Source: Alkalihalobacillus pseudalcaliphilus (lineage in GTDB: Bacteria; Bacillota; Bacilli; Bacillales; Bacillaceae_D). From it: a stretch of DNA of 64,000 bases. The notes under the pieces are model-generated. The model was given only the letters and a program-made list of their open reading frames with translations. It did no database searches and was not told the origin of the DNA. Shown here piece after piece: positions 1-8,783 of this stretch. The stretch's first letter is position 1. Each line of letters opens with the position of its first letter. Location of the stretch: positions 62,001-126,000 of the forward strand of contig NZ_JAQQWS010000009.1 in assembly GCF_028610675.1 (NCBI RefSeq), in the 5' to 3' direction. A program made the translations under genes and the position numbers.

Positions 1-97
1 TCGTATCTACCATATATTCATTCGGACTTTTACCTAGCCACCGAATAACATTCTGACCAATGTAACTGTTCTTTCCTGTAATTAGAATTCTTTTCAT
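1..97 (-). CDS. NAD-dependent sugar epimerase/dehydratase, N-terminal fragment
   Basis: Only the first 32 codons lie in the window; the gene runs off the left edge. It starts with MKRILITGKNSYIGQ, a first beta strand followed by a GxxxYIG glycine loop, as in Rossmann-fold NDP-sugar epimerases and dehydratases of capsule and exopolysaccharide clusters. Its ATG overlaps the TGA stop of the upstream sugar transferase gene (ATGA), which suggests translational coupling in one operon. Substrate cannot be told from the fragment. Confidence 0.75.
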   Translation of the reverse strand, partial: MKRILITGKNSYIGQNVIRWLGKSPNEYMVDT

Positions 98-717
98 TTC
101 GCTTGCTTCTCCTTAGTAAAATCTGAAGCTCTTCCTGTTCCGCCTTCAACCACACCATCACTTTTAACAACACTTAATACGGTACCGAAGAAACATTTCA
201 CATCCATCTTTAAGCCCATATTTTCGATATACTCTCCATCTAGCTTGGCTTTTACATCTATCGGTAGTTCATCACGACCATTGATTTGTGCCCATCCTGT
301 TAAGCCTGGCAGTACATCATTCGCTTTATATTTGTCACGTTCTCTCATTAGATCATATTGATTCCATAGAGCTGGACGGGGGCCGATAATACTCATATCC
401 CCTTTGAAGATATTCCAAATTTGCGGAAGCTCATCTAATGATGTCTTTCTTAAAAATTTACCTACTCTCGTAATAAATTGGTCTGGATCCTTTAATAAAT
501 GTGTCGGTGTATCTTTTGGTGTGTCAATCTTCATCGTTCTGAATTTATAAATGTAGAAGTGTGATTTGTGAATACCGATTCTTTTTTGTTTGAAAAAAAT
601 AGGTCCCTTTGAATCTAACTTAATTGCTAGAAATAATAAGAGAAAAAATGGGGACAATATGACTAAACCTACAAACGATAAAAAGATATCACCTAATCTT
701 TTAAGCTTAATATACAT
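94..717 (-). CDS. Undecaprenyl-phosphate sugar-1-phosphate transferase (EpsL/WcaJ-type)
   Basis: Polyprenol-phosphate hexose-1-phosphate transferase of the bacterial sugar transferase family; it would load the first sugar phosphate onto undecaprenyl phosphate at the inner face of the membrane. The 207-residue protein has one hydrophobic segment (about 10-33) and the small catalytic-core motifs KQKRIG (43-48), KFRTM (58-62), SLDELPQIWN (93-102), GPRP (112-115) and PGLTGWAQINGRDE (137-150). It lacks the four-helix N-terminal part of full-length WcaJ, as in short EpsL/PglC-like enzymes. The start follows an AGGAG site. The ATGA overlap with the next gene supports an operon. Sugar specificity is not predictable here. 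Confidence 0.9.
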   Translation of the reverse strand: MYIKLKRLGDIFLSFVGLVILSPFFLLLFLAIKLDSKGPIFFKQKRIGIHKSHFYIYKFRTMKIDTPKDTPTHLLKDPDQFITRVGKFLRKTSLDELPQIWNIFKGDMSIIGPRPALWNQYDLMRERDKYKANDVLPGLTGWAQINGRDELPIDVKAKLDGEYIENMGLKMDVKCFFGTVLSVVKSDGVVEGGTGRASDFTKEKQAK

Positions 718-803
718 GAGACGACACTCCTATTTCTCTTTTTTTAATAAGTCAACAAGGAACAACCCGTCAAGGTTACCTCTTATTCACTTATCAAATA
801 AAA

Positions 804-827
804 AATCCACTCACAGTTGAATGGATT
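804..827 (-). terminator. Terminator after the EpsC-type gene
   Basis: The inverted repeat AATCCACTC/GAATGGATT, read on the minus strand, is followed by a T-rich run. It lies just after the stop of the dehydratase gene, so the sugar transferase downstream probably has its own promoter or receives readthrough. Confidence 0.6.
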
Positions 828-843
828 ATTTATTGACTTGTCT

Positions 844-2664
844 TTATTTAACTTGTGCAGCTACCATTAAATCCTGCACTCTAAAATTAGAGATGTCTAA
901 TAGTTTCTTTCTTAGAATTTCTCTATCTTCCTGTAAAAAGCTTTCTAATAAATCATACGTCACATTAATATTAACCGGCGGAGTCTTCCCACGATAAATC
1001 TTCGGATACACCTGCTCTGAATGCACTTCATCCTTACTTAACAGTTCTTCAAACATTTTCTCACCTGGACGCATCCCTGTAAAGGTAACCGGAATTTCTT
1101 CCTCTGTGTATCCAGATAAACGAATTAAGTTTTTCGCTAAATCGACGATTTTAACTGGTTCTCCCATATCGAGGACGAATACTTCGCCACCTTCTGCCAA
1201 AGAACCTGCCTGTAAGACAAGTCTTGAAGCTTCTGGAATTGTCATGAAGTAACGAATCATGTCTGGGTGTGTGACCGTTACCGGTCCACCGTTTTTAATT
1301 TGCTGTTTGAATAACGGAATCACGCTACCGCGACTACCGAGTACATTACCAAATCGGACCGCAACGAATCGTGTATCACTGATCATATCCATATGCTGAA
1401 CAATCATTTCTGCGATTCGTTTCGTTGCTCCCATTACACTGGTTGGATTGACCGCCTTATCGGTTGAAACCATCACAAATGTATTAACACCTGTAGAGCT
1501 AGAAGCCTCAGCGACATTTTTAGTGCCAATGACGTTATTTTTAACGGCTTCTTCAGGGTTTCTTTCCATTAAAGGCACATGCTTATGGGCAGCGGCATGG
1601 AAAACAACATGTGGTTGACGCTGCTCCATTATCGCAAATATCTTCTCGCGATCCTGAACATCAGCAATTTCTGTATCAATATTTAAGTCAGGAATATTCC
1701 TTCTCAATTCCATTTCAATCGAATAAATACTGTTCTCACCATGACCTAATAATACGAGCTCCTTAGGAGAAAAACGAGCAAGCTGTCGGCAAATCTCCGA
1801 ACCAATTGAACCGCCTGCACCTGTAACAAGAATGGTTTTATTCGTAATATAATCAGCAATACCGTCGATATCTAATTTTACAGGATCTCGTCCAAGTAAA
1901 TCTTCAACCTCAACATCTTTAAAGTGATTGACAGATACATTACCTAACATCAAATCTTCAATTCTAGGTAAGATTTGCGTTTTTGCTTCTGTCTTCGAGC
2001 ATTCTTGAAAGATATGCTGTAAATCGATTCGTTTTAACGATGGAATCGCAATGACGATATGCTCGATTTTATATTCCTCTGCTAGTCTCGTAATATCTTT
2101 AGTGCTCCCTAATACCGGAACATCTAATATTTCTAGATTCACTTTATTCACATCATCATCAATAAACCCTACTGGATCAAGCTCTGGTTTTTCATTATGT
2201 TTTAACTGTCTTACGATCATCGTACCGGCATTTCCAGCACCAATAATTAACGTCCTTTTCCCTTTAAATTTTGGTTTCATATATGTATCTCGATATAACC
2301 TCCAGGCAAACCGAGAACCACCAATTAAGAGAACATGCATCATCCACGTAATCACAAGTGTCCGTAATGACACATTTGTAAATAGAATCGCCTGCATTAA
2401 CGCTGTTAAAACGATCGAGCACGTGACCGCATAAAATATATTGGTAAGCTCATTGACACTTGCATATTGCCAAGCTTTTTTATAAAGCTTAAAAACTCCT
2501 GCAAATACATGGTGACTCACTAGTAAAATGATAGAACTTATCATTAATATCGAAGACAACAAATTCCCAGAAGGACTTAATAAAAAGAAGCTTATAAAGA
2601 TGGATGTCATCACAATGAGTGAATCTACACCAATTAGTAAACCTAGACGCTTCTTATATGACAT
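844..2664 (-). CDS. epsC: Membrane-anchored UDP-sugar 4,6-dehydratase (EpsC/CapD/PglF family)
   Basis: Polysaccharide biosynthesis protein of 606 residues. Four N-terminal membrane segments (about 10-120) are followed by a first nucleotide-binding domain with IGAGNAGT (141-148) and then the catalytic SDR domain with TGAGGSIGSE (281-290). In the active site the usual Tyr of YxxxK is replaced by Met (VMGATK), as in the PglF/FlaA1-type UDP-GlcNAc 4,6-dehydratases. Family knowledge points to formation of a UDP-4-keto-6-deoxy-HexNAc for exopolysaccharide. The gene sits 40 bp downstream of galU on the same strand. A GGGG-containing ribosome site precedes the ATG. The symbol follows the B. subtilis eps cluster and is by family only. 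Confidence 0.88.
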   Translation of the reverse strand: MSYKKRLGLLIGVDSLIVMTSIFISFFLLSPSGNLLSSILMISSIILLVSHHVFAGVFKLYKKAWQYASVNELTNIFYAVTCSIVLTALMQAILFTNVSLRTLVITWMMHVLLIGGSRFAWRLYRDTYMKPKFKGKRTLIIGAGNAGTMIVRQLKHNEKPELDPVGFIDDDVNKVNLEILDVPVLGSTKDITRLAEEYKIEHIVIAIPSLKRIDLQHIFQECSKTEAKTQILPRIEDLMLGNVSVNHFKDVEVEDLLGRDPVKLDIDGIADYITNKTILVTGAGGSIGSEICRQLARFSPKELVLLGHGENSIYSIEMELRRNIPDLNIDTEIADVQDREKIFAIMEQRQPHVVFHAAAHKHVPLMERNPEEAVKNNVIGTKNVAEASSSTGVNTFVMVSTDKAVNPTSVMGATKRIAEMIVQHMDMISDTRFVAVRFGNVLGSRGSVIPLFKQQIKNGGPVTVTHPDMIRYFMTIPEASRLVLQAGSLAEGGEVFVLDMGEPVKIVDLAKNLIRLSGYTEEEIPVTFTGMRPGEKMFEELLSKDEVHSEQVYPKIYRGKTPPVNINVTYDLLESFLQEDREILRKKLLDISNFRVQDLMVAAQVK

Positions 2665-2703
2665 AGGACCCTATCCCCTCTCTCCATCAAACTCATAGTG
2701 GAA

Positions 2704-3591
2704 TTACACCTTTAAGTCTTCTGCTTGTTGAATATAGCTTTTCATTGCTTGAATTAAGTCATCCTTTAACTCCGGACGCTGCATCGCAAAGTCTAATGTC
2801 GTTAACACAAACCCTAACTTCTCACCAACATCATAGCGACGTCCGTCAAAATCAAAAGCATAAACACCTTGCTGCTCATTCAAACGTTGAATCGCATCGG
2901 TTAATTGGATTTCACCACCTGCCCCAGATTCTTGATTCTCTAATAAATCAAAAATTTCTGGTGTCAGCAAGTATCTGCCCATAATCGCTAAATTAGAAGG
3001 GGCTGTTCCTTGCACTGGCTTTTCAACAAAACGCTCTACCTCATAGGTTTTGCCCATTTGTTTCGATGGGGCTACAATCCCATACCTATGTGTTTCTTCT
3101 TCAGGTACGGTTTGCACTCCAATCACTGACGCACCCGTTTTCTCATAAACATTGATCAATTGCTTCGTACAAGGAACTTCTGCTTGAACAATATCATCAC
3201 CTAATAAAACAGCAAAAGGCTCGTCTCCAATGAACTTACGGGCACACCAAACGGCATGTCCTAATCCCTTCGGTTCCTTTTGACGAATATAATGAATATC
3301 AACTTTAGATGTTGCGACGACTTTATCAAATAACTCAAGTTTTTGTTTTTCAAGCAGATTTTGTTCCAACTCAAAGGCGTGATCGAAGTGATCCTCAATC
3401 GCACGTTTCCCTTTTCCCGTCACAATTATAATATCTTCAATACCAGCTTCTACCGCTTCCTCGATAATATATTGAATCGTTGGTTTATCAACAATCGGAA
3501 GCATTTCCTTTGGCATTGCTTTAGTTGCCGGTAAAAATCTAGTCCCTAAACCAGCGGCTGGAATAATCGCCTTTTTTACTTTTTTCAACAT
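2704..3591 (-). CDS. galU: UTP-glucose-1-phosphate uridylyltransferase
   Basis: Makes UDP-glucose from UTP and glucose-1-phosphate, a precursor for exopolysaccharide, teichoic acid glucosylation and glycolipid anchors. The 295-residue protein has the nucleotidyltransferase signature AAGLGTRFLPATKAMPKEM near residues 12-30, GLGHAVWCA in the middle and VEKP in the sugar-binding part, with normal family length. It is called GtaB in B. subtilis. It follows a strong terminator at 3645-3686 and precedes the epsC-like gene by 40 bp, so galU and epsC are probably cotranscribed. Confidence 0.95.
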   Translation of the reverse strand: MLKKVKKAIIPAAGLGTRFLPATKAMPKEMLPIVDKPTIQYIIEEAVEAGIEDIIIVTGKGKRAIEDHFDHAFELEQNLLEKQKLELFDKVVATSKVDIHYIRQKEPKGLGHAVWCARKFIGDEPFAVLLGDDIVQAEVPCTKQLINVYEKTGASVIGVQTVPEEETHRYGIVAPSKQMGKTYEVERFVEKPVQGTAPSNLAIMGRYLLTPEIFDLLENQESGAGGEIQLTDAIQRLNEQQGVYAFDFDGRRYDVGEKLGFVLTTLDFAMQRPELKDDLIQAMKSYIQQAEDLKV

Positions 3592-3644
3592 TTATTTCAC
3601 TCTCCCACAGATACGATCATGTTATATGTACTGAATTGAATATT

Positions 3645-3686
3645 CTCAAAAAAGAGATCCCTCTTTCAGGAAATCTCTTTTTTGAG
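3645..3686 (-). terminator. Intrinsic terminator upstream of galU
   Basis: A perfect 14-bp inverted repeat (CTCAAAAAAGAGAT with ATCTCTTTTTTGAG) has a 14-nt loop. Read on the minus strand, the GAGAT/ATCTC stem is followed by six T residues. It ends either the ywqE transcript or the structured stretch described at 3691-3830. Confidence 0.8.
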
Positions 3687-3690
3687 AAAT

Positions 3691-3830
3691 CAAAAGTTTA
3701 TGGGCATTAAACCCACCCTCACACTATACCTTTGGTAACAGCTCGTACCTAAGGTGATTTGTTCAAATAAACCCACAGCATAGTCGAGTACCTCCAGCGA
3801 TAAAGGCGAGGAGATATTGCCTTGTTACTC
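3691..3830 (-). ncRNA. Candidate structured RNA between ywqE and galU
   Basis: On the minus strand this 140-nt stretch shows several nested pairings: an outer GAGTA/TACTC stem (3826-3830 with 3786-3790) enclosing AAGGC/GCCTT, whose loop contains CTCC that can pair with GGAG inside the outer stem (a possible pseudoknot); a hairpin ACCTT-a-GGTA / TACC-a-AAGGT at 3728-3755; and a GTTTAT/ATAAAC pairing. A terminator follows at once. It could be a 3' UTR element, a small RNA or a leader. I could not match it to a riboswitch class that I know. Confidence 0.35.
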
Positions 3831-3835
3831 TTAAA

Positions 3836-4606
3836 TTAAAAGATACCAAATAGTTTCTTTTTCCGTATTGGTGATGGATGGTCAACGATCAATGCTTTAT
3901 TATTCAAAATTCTCTCAGCATTTTCTTTGTACTGTGATACGATTTCTGATCCAAATTCAGACTGTAAGACCTCATATGCTTTCTTCATACGAAAAGGCCT
4001 CGTTGTCACATTATGGGCGTCTGAGGCAATCATATGGGTTAAGTTATGCTCAATGAGCTGCTTCGTAAATTTCTGAATATTTTTCCCGTTATCACCTGTT
4101 AAGCTTGAGCTCGTAATTTGTGTATAAACCCCACTATTAACAAACTCATATAATAAAGAAGAATTCTGAACGATTTCACTATTTCTTTCCGGGTGTACAA
4201 TGATCGGATAATATCCCGCTACCTGAAGCTGATAAAACAATGTCTTCGCATAGCGCGGAACGTGGTTTGATGAAAACTCGATAAACACATATGTACCTAA
4301 ATCAGCCATCGATAAGGCAATACCTTCTTGTAACTCTCCAACAAGTTCACCGTGTATACGAAGCTCATGTCCAGGATATATGGTCAAAGGAATATCTGCT
4401 TCGCTTAAAGCCCTGTTGAGTTCAGTTACTTTATCCCGAATAAGTGCCGCTTCATTTTTCCGAAAGGAAGGGTGGGAATAATGTGGTGTGGCAATGATCG
4501 ACGTTATTCCTTCCGCAACAGCCTCTCGGGCCATTTCTAAACTATCATCTAATGTTTTGGGGCCGTCATCGACACCAGGTAAAATATGACAATGTGTATC
4601 AATCAT
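3836..4606 (-). CDS. ywqE: PHP-family protein-tyrosine phosphatase (YwqE/CpsB-like)
   Basis: Manganese-dependent phosphotyrosine phosphatase that reverses autophosphorylation of the BY-kinase of the same locus. Metal-ligand motifs of the PHP fold are visible: DTHCHILPGVDDGP at the N-terminus, PHYSH, FEFSSNHVPR, VHPERN and SDAHN. I chose the ATG at 4606 (256 residues) because GGAGG lies 7 nt upstream; a longer frame would add nine residues. The kinase and Wzz genes are 1.5 kb away on the opposite strand, which completes a modulator/kinase/phosphatase set. Confidence 0.9.
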   Translation of the reverse strand: MIDTHCHILPGVDDGPKTLDDSLEMAREAVAEGITSIIATPHYSHPSFRKNEAALIRDKVTELNRALSEADIPLTIYPGHELRIHGELVGELQEGIALSMADLGTYVFIEFSSNHVPRYAKTLFYQLQVAGYYPIIVHPERNSEIVQNSSLLYEFVNSGVYTQITSSSLTGDNGKNIQKFTKQLIEHNLTHMIASDAHNVTTRPFRMKKAYEVLQSEFGSEIVSQYKENAERILNNKALIVDHPSPIRKKKLFGIF

Positions 4607-4980
4607 GCTACAACCTCCAATCTCTATAGACATTTAAAAGACTTATATCAAAAGTTCTATCTATTTATCAAAAAATGTCATTCTATTGTATTTGAGTTAA
4701 TTATCCTTATGACATTCACCTAAACCTATCAAAATGGTAATAGAAAAGTCCTACACAATTATATTATTACACTTATAAATTGTATAGGTTTTTTCAAGGT
4801 TTTTTCCAAACTATTTATCATTCTTCTAAAATACTACAAATTTTGATAGATTTATAGGCTTATCTGGAATTTCCATACTTTTTCGCAATATTCGATACTT
4901 TCGTAGGGCACGTACCTTCGAATGAAAACGCTTTTCTTCTTCTAAAAAGTGTCATTTGTCATAAGACTGTCTAGCCAAAA
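4607..4980. other. AT-rich intergenic stretch between ywqE and the LCP gene
   Basis: About 370 bp without a supported ORF, very AT-rich. It should carry the ywqE promoter, but I see no site strong enough to call. The LCP terminator sits at its right edge. Confidence 0.6.
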
Positions 4981-5013
4981 AACAGCGTCCACACTATTGT
5001 GTAGATGCTGTTT
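4981..5013 (-). terminator. Terminator overlapping the LCP stop codon
   Basis: Hairpin AACAGC...GCTGTT with inner ACAC/GTGT pairing, followed on the minus strand by a T run. The last codons and TAG stop (4994-4996) of the LCP gene lie inside the hairpin. Confidence 0.65.
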
Positions 5014-5929
5014 CTTGGTTGTCTAACTCTAAATGGGCTCGTAATTCTTGAATAACTCGGTTTCTTTCCTCATCAGGAATCGCTAAATAATAAATACCAT
5101 CAATTCTAGTCCCAGACCCTGTTATCTCCATTTGTTCAACACTCTTTGCTGCATTTCGATAATTGGATTGGATCGCCCACATCCTGTTTAAATCCATATC
5201 CGTACGTACCGAGCCTCCAACCGCATCAAGGATCTTCCCTGCACTTGTAATCGAGCTAAAGCTCGCTCCTTCTTTTATGACTGCCTCAACAATTTCACGT
5301 TGACGGTCATTACGACCGAAGTCACCGCGTGGATCTTCATATCTCATACGAGAATAGGCAAGTGCTTCTTCTCCATTTAAAAATAACTCTCCTTCAGCAA
5401 AATGCATACCATCTTGATTAAACGAGAAGGAATTATCGACATGAACGCCGCCAATCGCGTCGACTAAGCCTTTAAATCCTTCCATATTAATACTTGCATA
5501 ATGATCAATAGGAATGTTCAGAAAATTTTCGACCGTATTAATTGTCATTTCCACCCCACCGAAGGCATAGGCATGATTGATTTTATCTTGGAAACCTTTA
5601 CCGATAATTTCTGTTCGTGTATCACGCGGAATACTAAGCATCTTCACCGATTCTTCTTTCGGGTTCACCGTCATCACAATAATGGTGTCCGAACGACCAC
5701 GGTGATTGTCTCCACGCGAGTCAACACCAGCAATTAAAAAAGCCATCGGATCTTGCTCTTCCATATCAACTTCTTTGTCGCGCTTCTCTGAAATTTCTCG
5801 TCCTTCAATCGGTTCATGCATTCTTTCAGATGTATTACTAATTGAATGATAAATATAGAAACCATAGCCGACGACAGCTAGAAACATGACGACTAAAACA
5901 ATACCAGCTACTTTTAAGACTTTTTTCAC
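4994..5929 (-). CDS. LytR-CpsA-Psr (LCP) family cell-wall glycopolymer ligase
   Basis: LCP enzymes transfer undecaprenyl-linked glycopolymers (teichoic acid, capsule) to peptidoglycan outside the membrane. A single N-terminal membrane segment is followed by the LCP core: DSRGDNHRGRSDTI, LSIPRDTR, KINHAYAFGG and the late RMRYEDPRGDFGRNDRQR arginine-rich motif. An in-frame ATG at 5986 overlaps a TATAAT at 5985-5990, so it would be nearly leaderless. The GTG at 5929, preceded by GAAGGGG, is the better start (311 residues). It diverges from the Wzz-like gene. Closest named relatives are TagT/U/V; which polymer it ligates is not shown. Confidence 0.9.
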   Translation of the reverse strand: MKKVLKVAGIVLVVMFLAVVGYGFYIYHSISNTSERMHEPIEGREISEKRDKEVDMEEQDPMAFLIAGVDSRGDNHRGRSDTIIVMTVNPKEESVKMLSIPRDTRTEIIGKGFQDKINHAYAFGGVEMTINTVENFLNIPIDHYASINMEGFKGLVDAIGGVHVDNSFSFNQDGMHFAEGELFLNGEEALAYSRMRYEDPRGDFGRNDRQREIVEAVIKEGASFSSITSAGKILDAVGGSVRTDMDLNRMWAIQSNYRNAAKSVEQMEITGSGTRIDGIYYLAIPDEERNRVIQELRAHLELDNQETASTQ

Positions 5930-5984
5930 AGTGAAATTTCCCCTTCTTTCTACCAATTTCTTCACTAGACTTTTCCACTTTTCC

Positions 5985-6014
5985 ATTATAATCGATTTAT
6001 TCTATTAACAGCAA
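5985..6014 (-). promoter_or_regulatory. Sigma-A-type promoter for the LCP gene
   Basis: Minus strand TTGCTG (6009-6014), 18-bp spacer, TATAAT (5985-5990). Its position rules out the ATG at 5986 as an ordinary start and supports the GTG start at 5929. Confidence 0.55.
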
Positions 6015-6046
6015 ATGGATTTTTCTCTTTTCAGACAGACAAATTG

Positions 6047-6055
6047 TGATATAAT
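6047..6055 (+). promoter_or_regulatory. Extended -10 promoter for the Wzz/BY-kinase operon
   Basis: TGA-TATAAT, an extended -10 element with a perfect hexamer, about 50 bp before the Wzz ATG. No clear -35 hexamer is visible at 17 bp, which is usual for extended -10 promoters. Confidence 0.55.
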
Positions 6056-6106
6056 TTGATGTGGTTATACACGTTACCTACTGTGGAAGGAGTTTTTCTG
6101 AAAATT

Positions 6107-6820
6107 ATGGAAGAAACAATAAGCTTACAGGATATTTTTACAACCTTGAAGAGGCGATTAAAATTATTACTTATTATCCCTCTTATTGCTCTTGTATTAA
6201 GCGGATTACTTAGTTATTTTGTCCTAACGCCGATTTATCAAAGTACAACACAAATATTAGTCACGCAAACAAACAATGAAAACTTAACTCAAACCGATAT
6301 TCGAACCAATGTAGAAATTATTAATACATATCGTGAAATCATTAAAAGCCCTGCGATTTTAGATTTAGTGATTCAAGAGCTGAACCTAGATTTATCTGTT
6401 GGAACATTAAGTGATATGTTAAATATCGCCAACGAAAATAATTCACAGGTTGTTCGTATAGCTGTGGAGCACGAAAATCCAGCGATGGCTGCTAATATCG
6501 CTAATACAACCGCAGAAATCTTCCAAGATCGTGTCGTTGAATTAATGAATGTTGACAATGTTAATATTTTGTCACCAGCGGTTGTCAGTGATAATCCGTC
6601 TCCTATTAAACCGAACCCGACATTAAATATGGCGATTGCTTTTGTCGTTGGATTAATGGCTGCGGTTGGACTTGCTTTCTTATTAGAATATTTGGATCCA
6701 ACAATTAAGTCTGAGGAAGAAATTGAAAAGCTACTTGGCTTACCATTACTCGGAGTCGTACCTAACATGGATGCAGAATTTCAAGATACCAAGAAAGGAA
6801 GGGGTAACCGACATGGCTAG
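6107..6820 (+). CDS. Wzz/CapA-type chain-length modulator and BY-kinase activator
   Basis: Polysaccharide co-polymerase membrane protein (237 residues from the chosen ATG) with two membrane segments: about 18-40 and one near the C-terminus after a Pro-rich SPIKPNPTLN motif typical of Wzz proteins. The extracytoplasmic part lies between. In Firmicutes the cytoplasmic C-terminal tail activates the cognate tyrosine kinase, and here the kinase gene follows with an 8-bp overlap. GGAAGGAG lies 14 nt before the ATG, a little far; CTG at 6098 is a possible alternative start. Relatives in B. subtilis are YwqC, YveK (EpsA) and TkmA. Confidence 0.88.
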   Translation: MEETISLQDIFTTLKRRLKLLLIIPLIALVLSGLLSYFVLTPIYQSTTQILVTQTNNENLTQTDIRTNVEIINTYREIIKSPAILDLVIQELNLDLSVGTLSDMLNIANENNSQVVRIAVEHENPAMAANIANTTAEIFQDRVVELMNVDNVNILSPAVVSDNPSPIKPNPTLNMAIAFVVGLMAAVGLAFLLEYLDPTIKSEEEIEKLLGLPLLGVVPNMDAEFQDTKKGRGNRHG

Positions 6821-7505
6821 ACGTGAATTAAAATCAAACGGAAAAAAAAGAGCTCTGATTACACACGAGAAGAAAAAGTCACCGATTTCGGAGCAATTCC
6901 GCACGATTCGGACTAATATCGAATTCTCTTCGGTCGATAAAGCGATCAAGACATTACTTGTCACTTCCTCTGGACCAGGGGAAGGTAAATCAACAACTAC
7001 GGCGAATTTAGCAATTGTCCTTGCCCAAAATGGTAATAGCGTATTATTAATTGATGCCGACTTACGTAAACCGACGGTCCATCATACGTTCGGAATTTTA
7101 AACACAAGAGGTTTGACTAGTCTTTTAACGAAAAAAGCGGAGTCTGATAAAGCGATTCAAGAATCAGAGATTGAGAATCTATCGATTTTACCAAGTGGTC
7201 CGATTCCACCGAATCCAGCAGAGCTGTTAAGTTCAAAAACGATGGAATTATTATTAGATTCATTTACTCAGCAATTTGATATCGTTCTATTAGATACACC
7301 ACCTGTGATGGCTGTCACAGACGCTCAAGTATTAGGAAATAAGGTTGATGCTTCTGTATTAGTTGTCTCAAACGGCAAAACGGATCGTAACCAAGCGGTT
7401 AAAACGAAGGAATTGTTAGAATCGACTTCATCAAAGCTTTTAGGTGTTGTCTTTAACAATAAAGAGGTTAAAAAAGGACATTATTATTACTATTACGGTG
7501 AATAA
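6813..7505 (+). CDS. CpsD/CapB-family bacterial tyrosine kinase
   Basis: BY-kinase of 230 residues that autophosphorylates a C-terminal tyrosine cluster and controls polysaccharide chain length and export. Visible: Walker A SGPGEGKST (53-61), Walker A' LLIDADLRKP (78-87), Walker B VLLDTPP, and a terminal run of five tyrosines (GHYYYYYGE). The ATG at 6813 has GGAAGGGG upstream and overlaps the modulator stop; a longer frame to 6723 is not supported. It acts with the modulator just upstream and is countered by the YwqE-type phosphatase at 3836-4606. Confidence 0.93.
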   Translation: MARRELKSNGKKRALITHEKKKSPISEQFRTIRTNIEFSSVDKAIKTLLVTSSGPGEGKSTTTANLAIVLAQNGNSVLLIDADLRKPTVHHTFGILNTRGLTSLLTKKAESDKAIQESEIENLSILPSGPIPPNPAELLSSKTMELLLDSFTQQFDIVLLDTPPVMAVTDAQVLGNKVDASVLVVSNGKTDRNQAVKTKELLESTSSKLLGVVFNNKEVKKGHYYYYYGE

Positions 7506-7525
7506 TATTTTTCCTAATATAAGCT

Positions 7526-7556
7526 TCCCATACTCTCGGAAAAGTATGGGTTTTTT
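7526..7556 (+). terminator. Terminator after the BY-kinase gene
   Basis: CCCATACT/AGTATGGG stem with a short loop, followed by seven T residues. Confidence 0.85.
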
Positions 7557-7623
7557 TCAAACATACGAGTAGGTCTTTTGACTCTCTTTTCTTTTTTATA
7601 ATCTCATACGAGGAGGGATTCAC

Positions 7624-8421
7624 ATGAAGAATTGGTTATTAAGTGGATTTGTGGTCGCCTGCTTAGCCATATTAGTATTTAGTCATCAGCAATACCAAAA
7701 CAAACTCGACACGATTGCTAGTTCGAGTACGGATGTGACTGATGGGTTTTCTGAAGATTCTGGTGAAGGTGATAATAAGCATTCGACTGATGACTCAAGT
7801 GAAGTAGGTGATTCCGAGATTTCGAGTGATAGTTTAGTTAGTGAAATTTTGGAAGGTGAAGATACGTTACGTGTAGCGATTTTCGGCTCGGATGCATTAG
7901 GTGGAGATCACACTTATGCATGGCCCCATTTATTAGAAGAACACCTACTTGAATGGTTAGGTGACAATCAAGTTGAACTTACCACAACAGAGGTGGATTT
8001 AGTAGCCTCCAGTACAATTGTTCATGCAGATTTTGTTTCTGAGCTATTAGAATCGGAACCAAATCTTTTAATTATTGAACCGCTTGTTCTAAATAATGTT
8101 CGTGTATTTGGTACAATCGATGTTCAAGAGACATTAAATGATTTGCATGAGCTTATCCAATTGATTGATGCACAAGCTCCCGATTTAACGGTTGTCGTTA
8201 CGCCTTCTAATCCAATCCATAACCCTACTACTTATGATCAAGATATTGCTGCTTTAGAAGCTTTTGCAGCCTCTGAGAACTATTTATATGCCAACCATTG
8301 GCAAGCATGGCCAGATCCACATGCAGATGAAATGAAAGACTATCTAAGTGAAGGCCGTCCAAATGAAGCGGGGCATCAAGTCTGGGCTGAGTATATCTTT
8401 GATTATTTAACAAGAGAATAA
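7624..8421 (+). CDS. SGNH/GDSL-type exported hydrolase-like protein
   Basis: 265-residue protein with an N-terminal hydrophobic anchor or signal (about 4-20), an acidic Ser/Asp/Glu-rich linker (35-80) and an SGNH-like domain. The block I motif reads FGSDALG in place of GDS, and a C-terminal Asn/His block NEAGHQVWA supplies the usual catalytic histidine. Family members deacetylate or modify extracellular polysaccharides. Its position directly after the Wzz/kinase pair suggests a role in exopolysaccharide modification; substrate is unknown. AGGAGG precedes the ATG. A terminator separates it from the kinase, so it is likely a separate transcript. Confidence 0.75.
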   Translation: MKNWLLSGFVVACLAILVFSHQQYQNKLDTIASSSTDVTDGFSEDSGEGDNKHSTDDSSEVGDSEISSDSLVSEILEGEDTLRVAIFGSDALGGDHTYAWPHLLEEHLLEWLGDNQVELTTTEVDLVASSTIVHADFVSELLESEPNLLIIEPLVLNNVRVFGTIDVQETLNDLHELIQLIDAQAPDLTVVVTPSNPIHNPTTYDQDIAALEAFAASENYLYANHWQAWPDPHADEMKDYLSEGRPNEAGHQVWAEYIFDYLTRE

Positions 8422-8439
8422 TGAGTTGTTTGAAAGAGT

Positions 8440-8466
8440 GAGAGCCTAGGCTTTTGCTCTTTTTTT
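8440..8466 (+). terminator. Terminator after the SGNH gene
   Basis: AGAGC/GCTCT stem followed by a T run, 20 bp after the stop. Confidence 0.6.
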
Positions 8467-8727
8467 ATTGGACCTCTTAAGAGATTTCTTGGAGATACAA
8501 GGCCACGGGGGCTTTTCTATCATTCTAGGATGATTGGACAATTAATACTAACTTCATTTTTTTCGAATGGATTTAGCATTTTTTATTTTAATGTTTATCT
8601 TTTTGAAAAAAGGGAAAAAGAGATAGAGATATCTTGAAGTCACGCTTTTTCTATGACTTTAAATTACAACAAAAATAAAAATAGACTATTTACCTATCAA
8701 ATAAAGTGTGAGTAGAGAATATTTATA

Positions 8728-8736
8728 TGTTATAAT
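8728..8736 (+). promoter_or_regulatory. Extended -10 promoter for the 45-residue ORF
   Basis: TGT-TATAAT about 48 bp before the small ORF start. No clear -35. With the RBS and terminator it forms a complete small transcription unit. The 8467-8727 stretch to its left is AT-rich with nothing else recognised. Confidence 0.5.
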
Positions 8737-8783
8737 TATGTTAGAATATTTAGATAATTAAATGAATAGAAGGAGATGATTGT

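Noticed and set aside
5930..5986. ATG at 5986 as the LCP start
   Set aside because: It overlaps the TATAAT -10 element, leaving no leader; a GTG at 5929 has a ribosome site.
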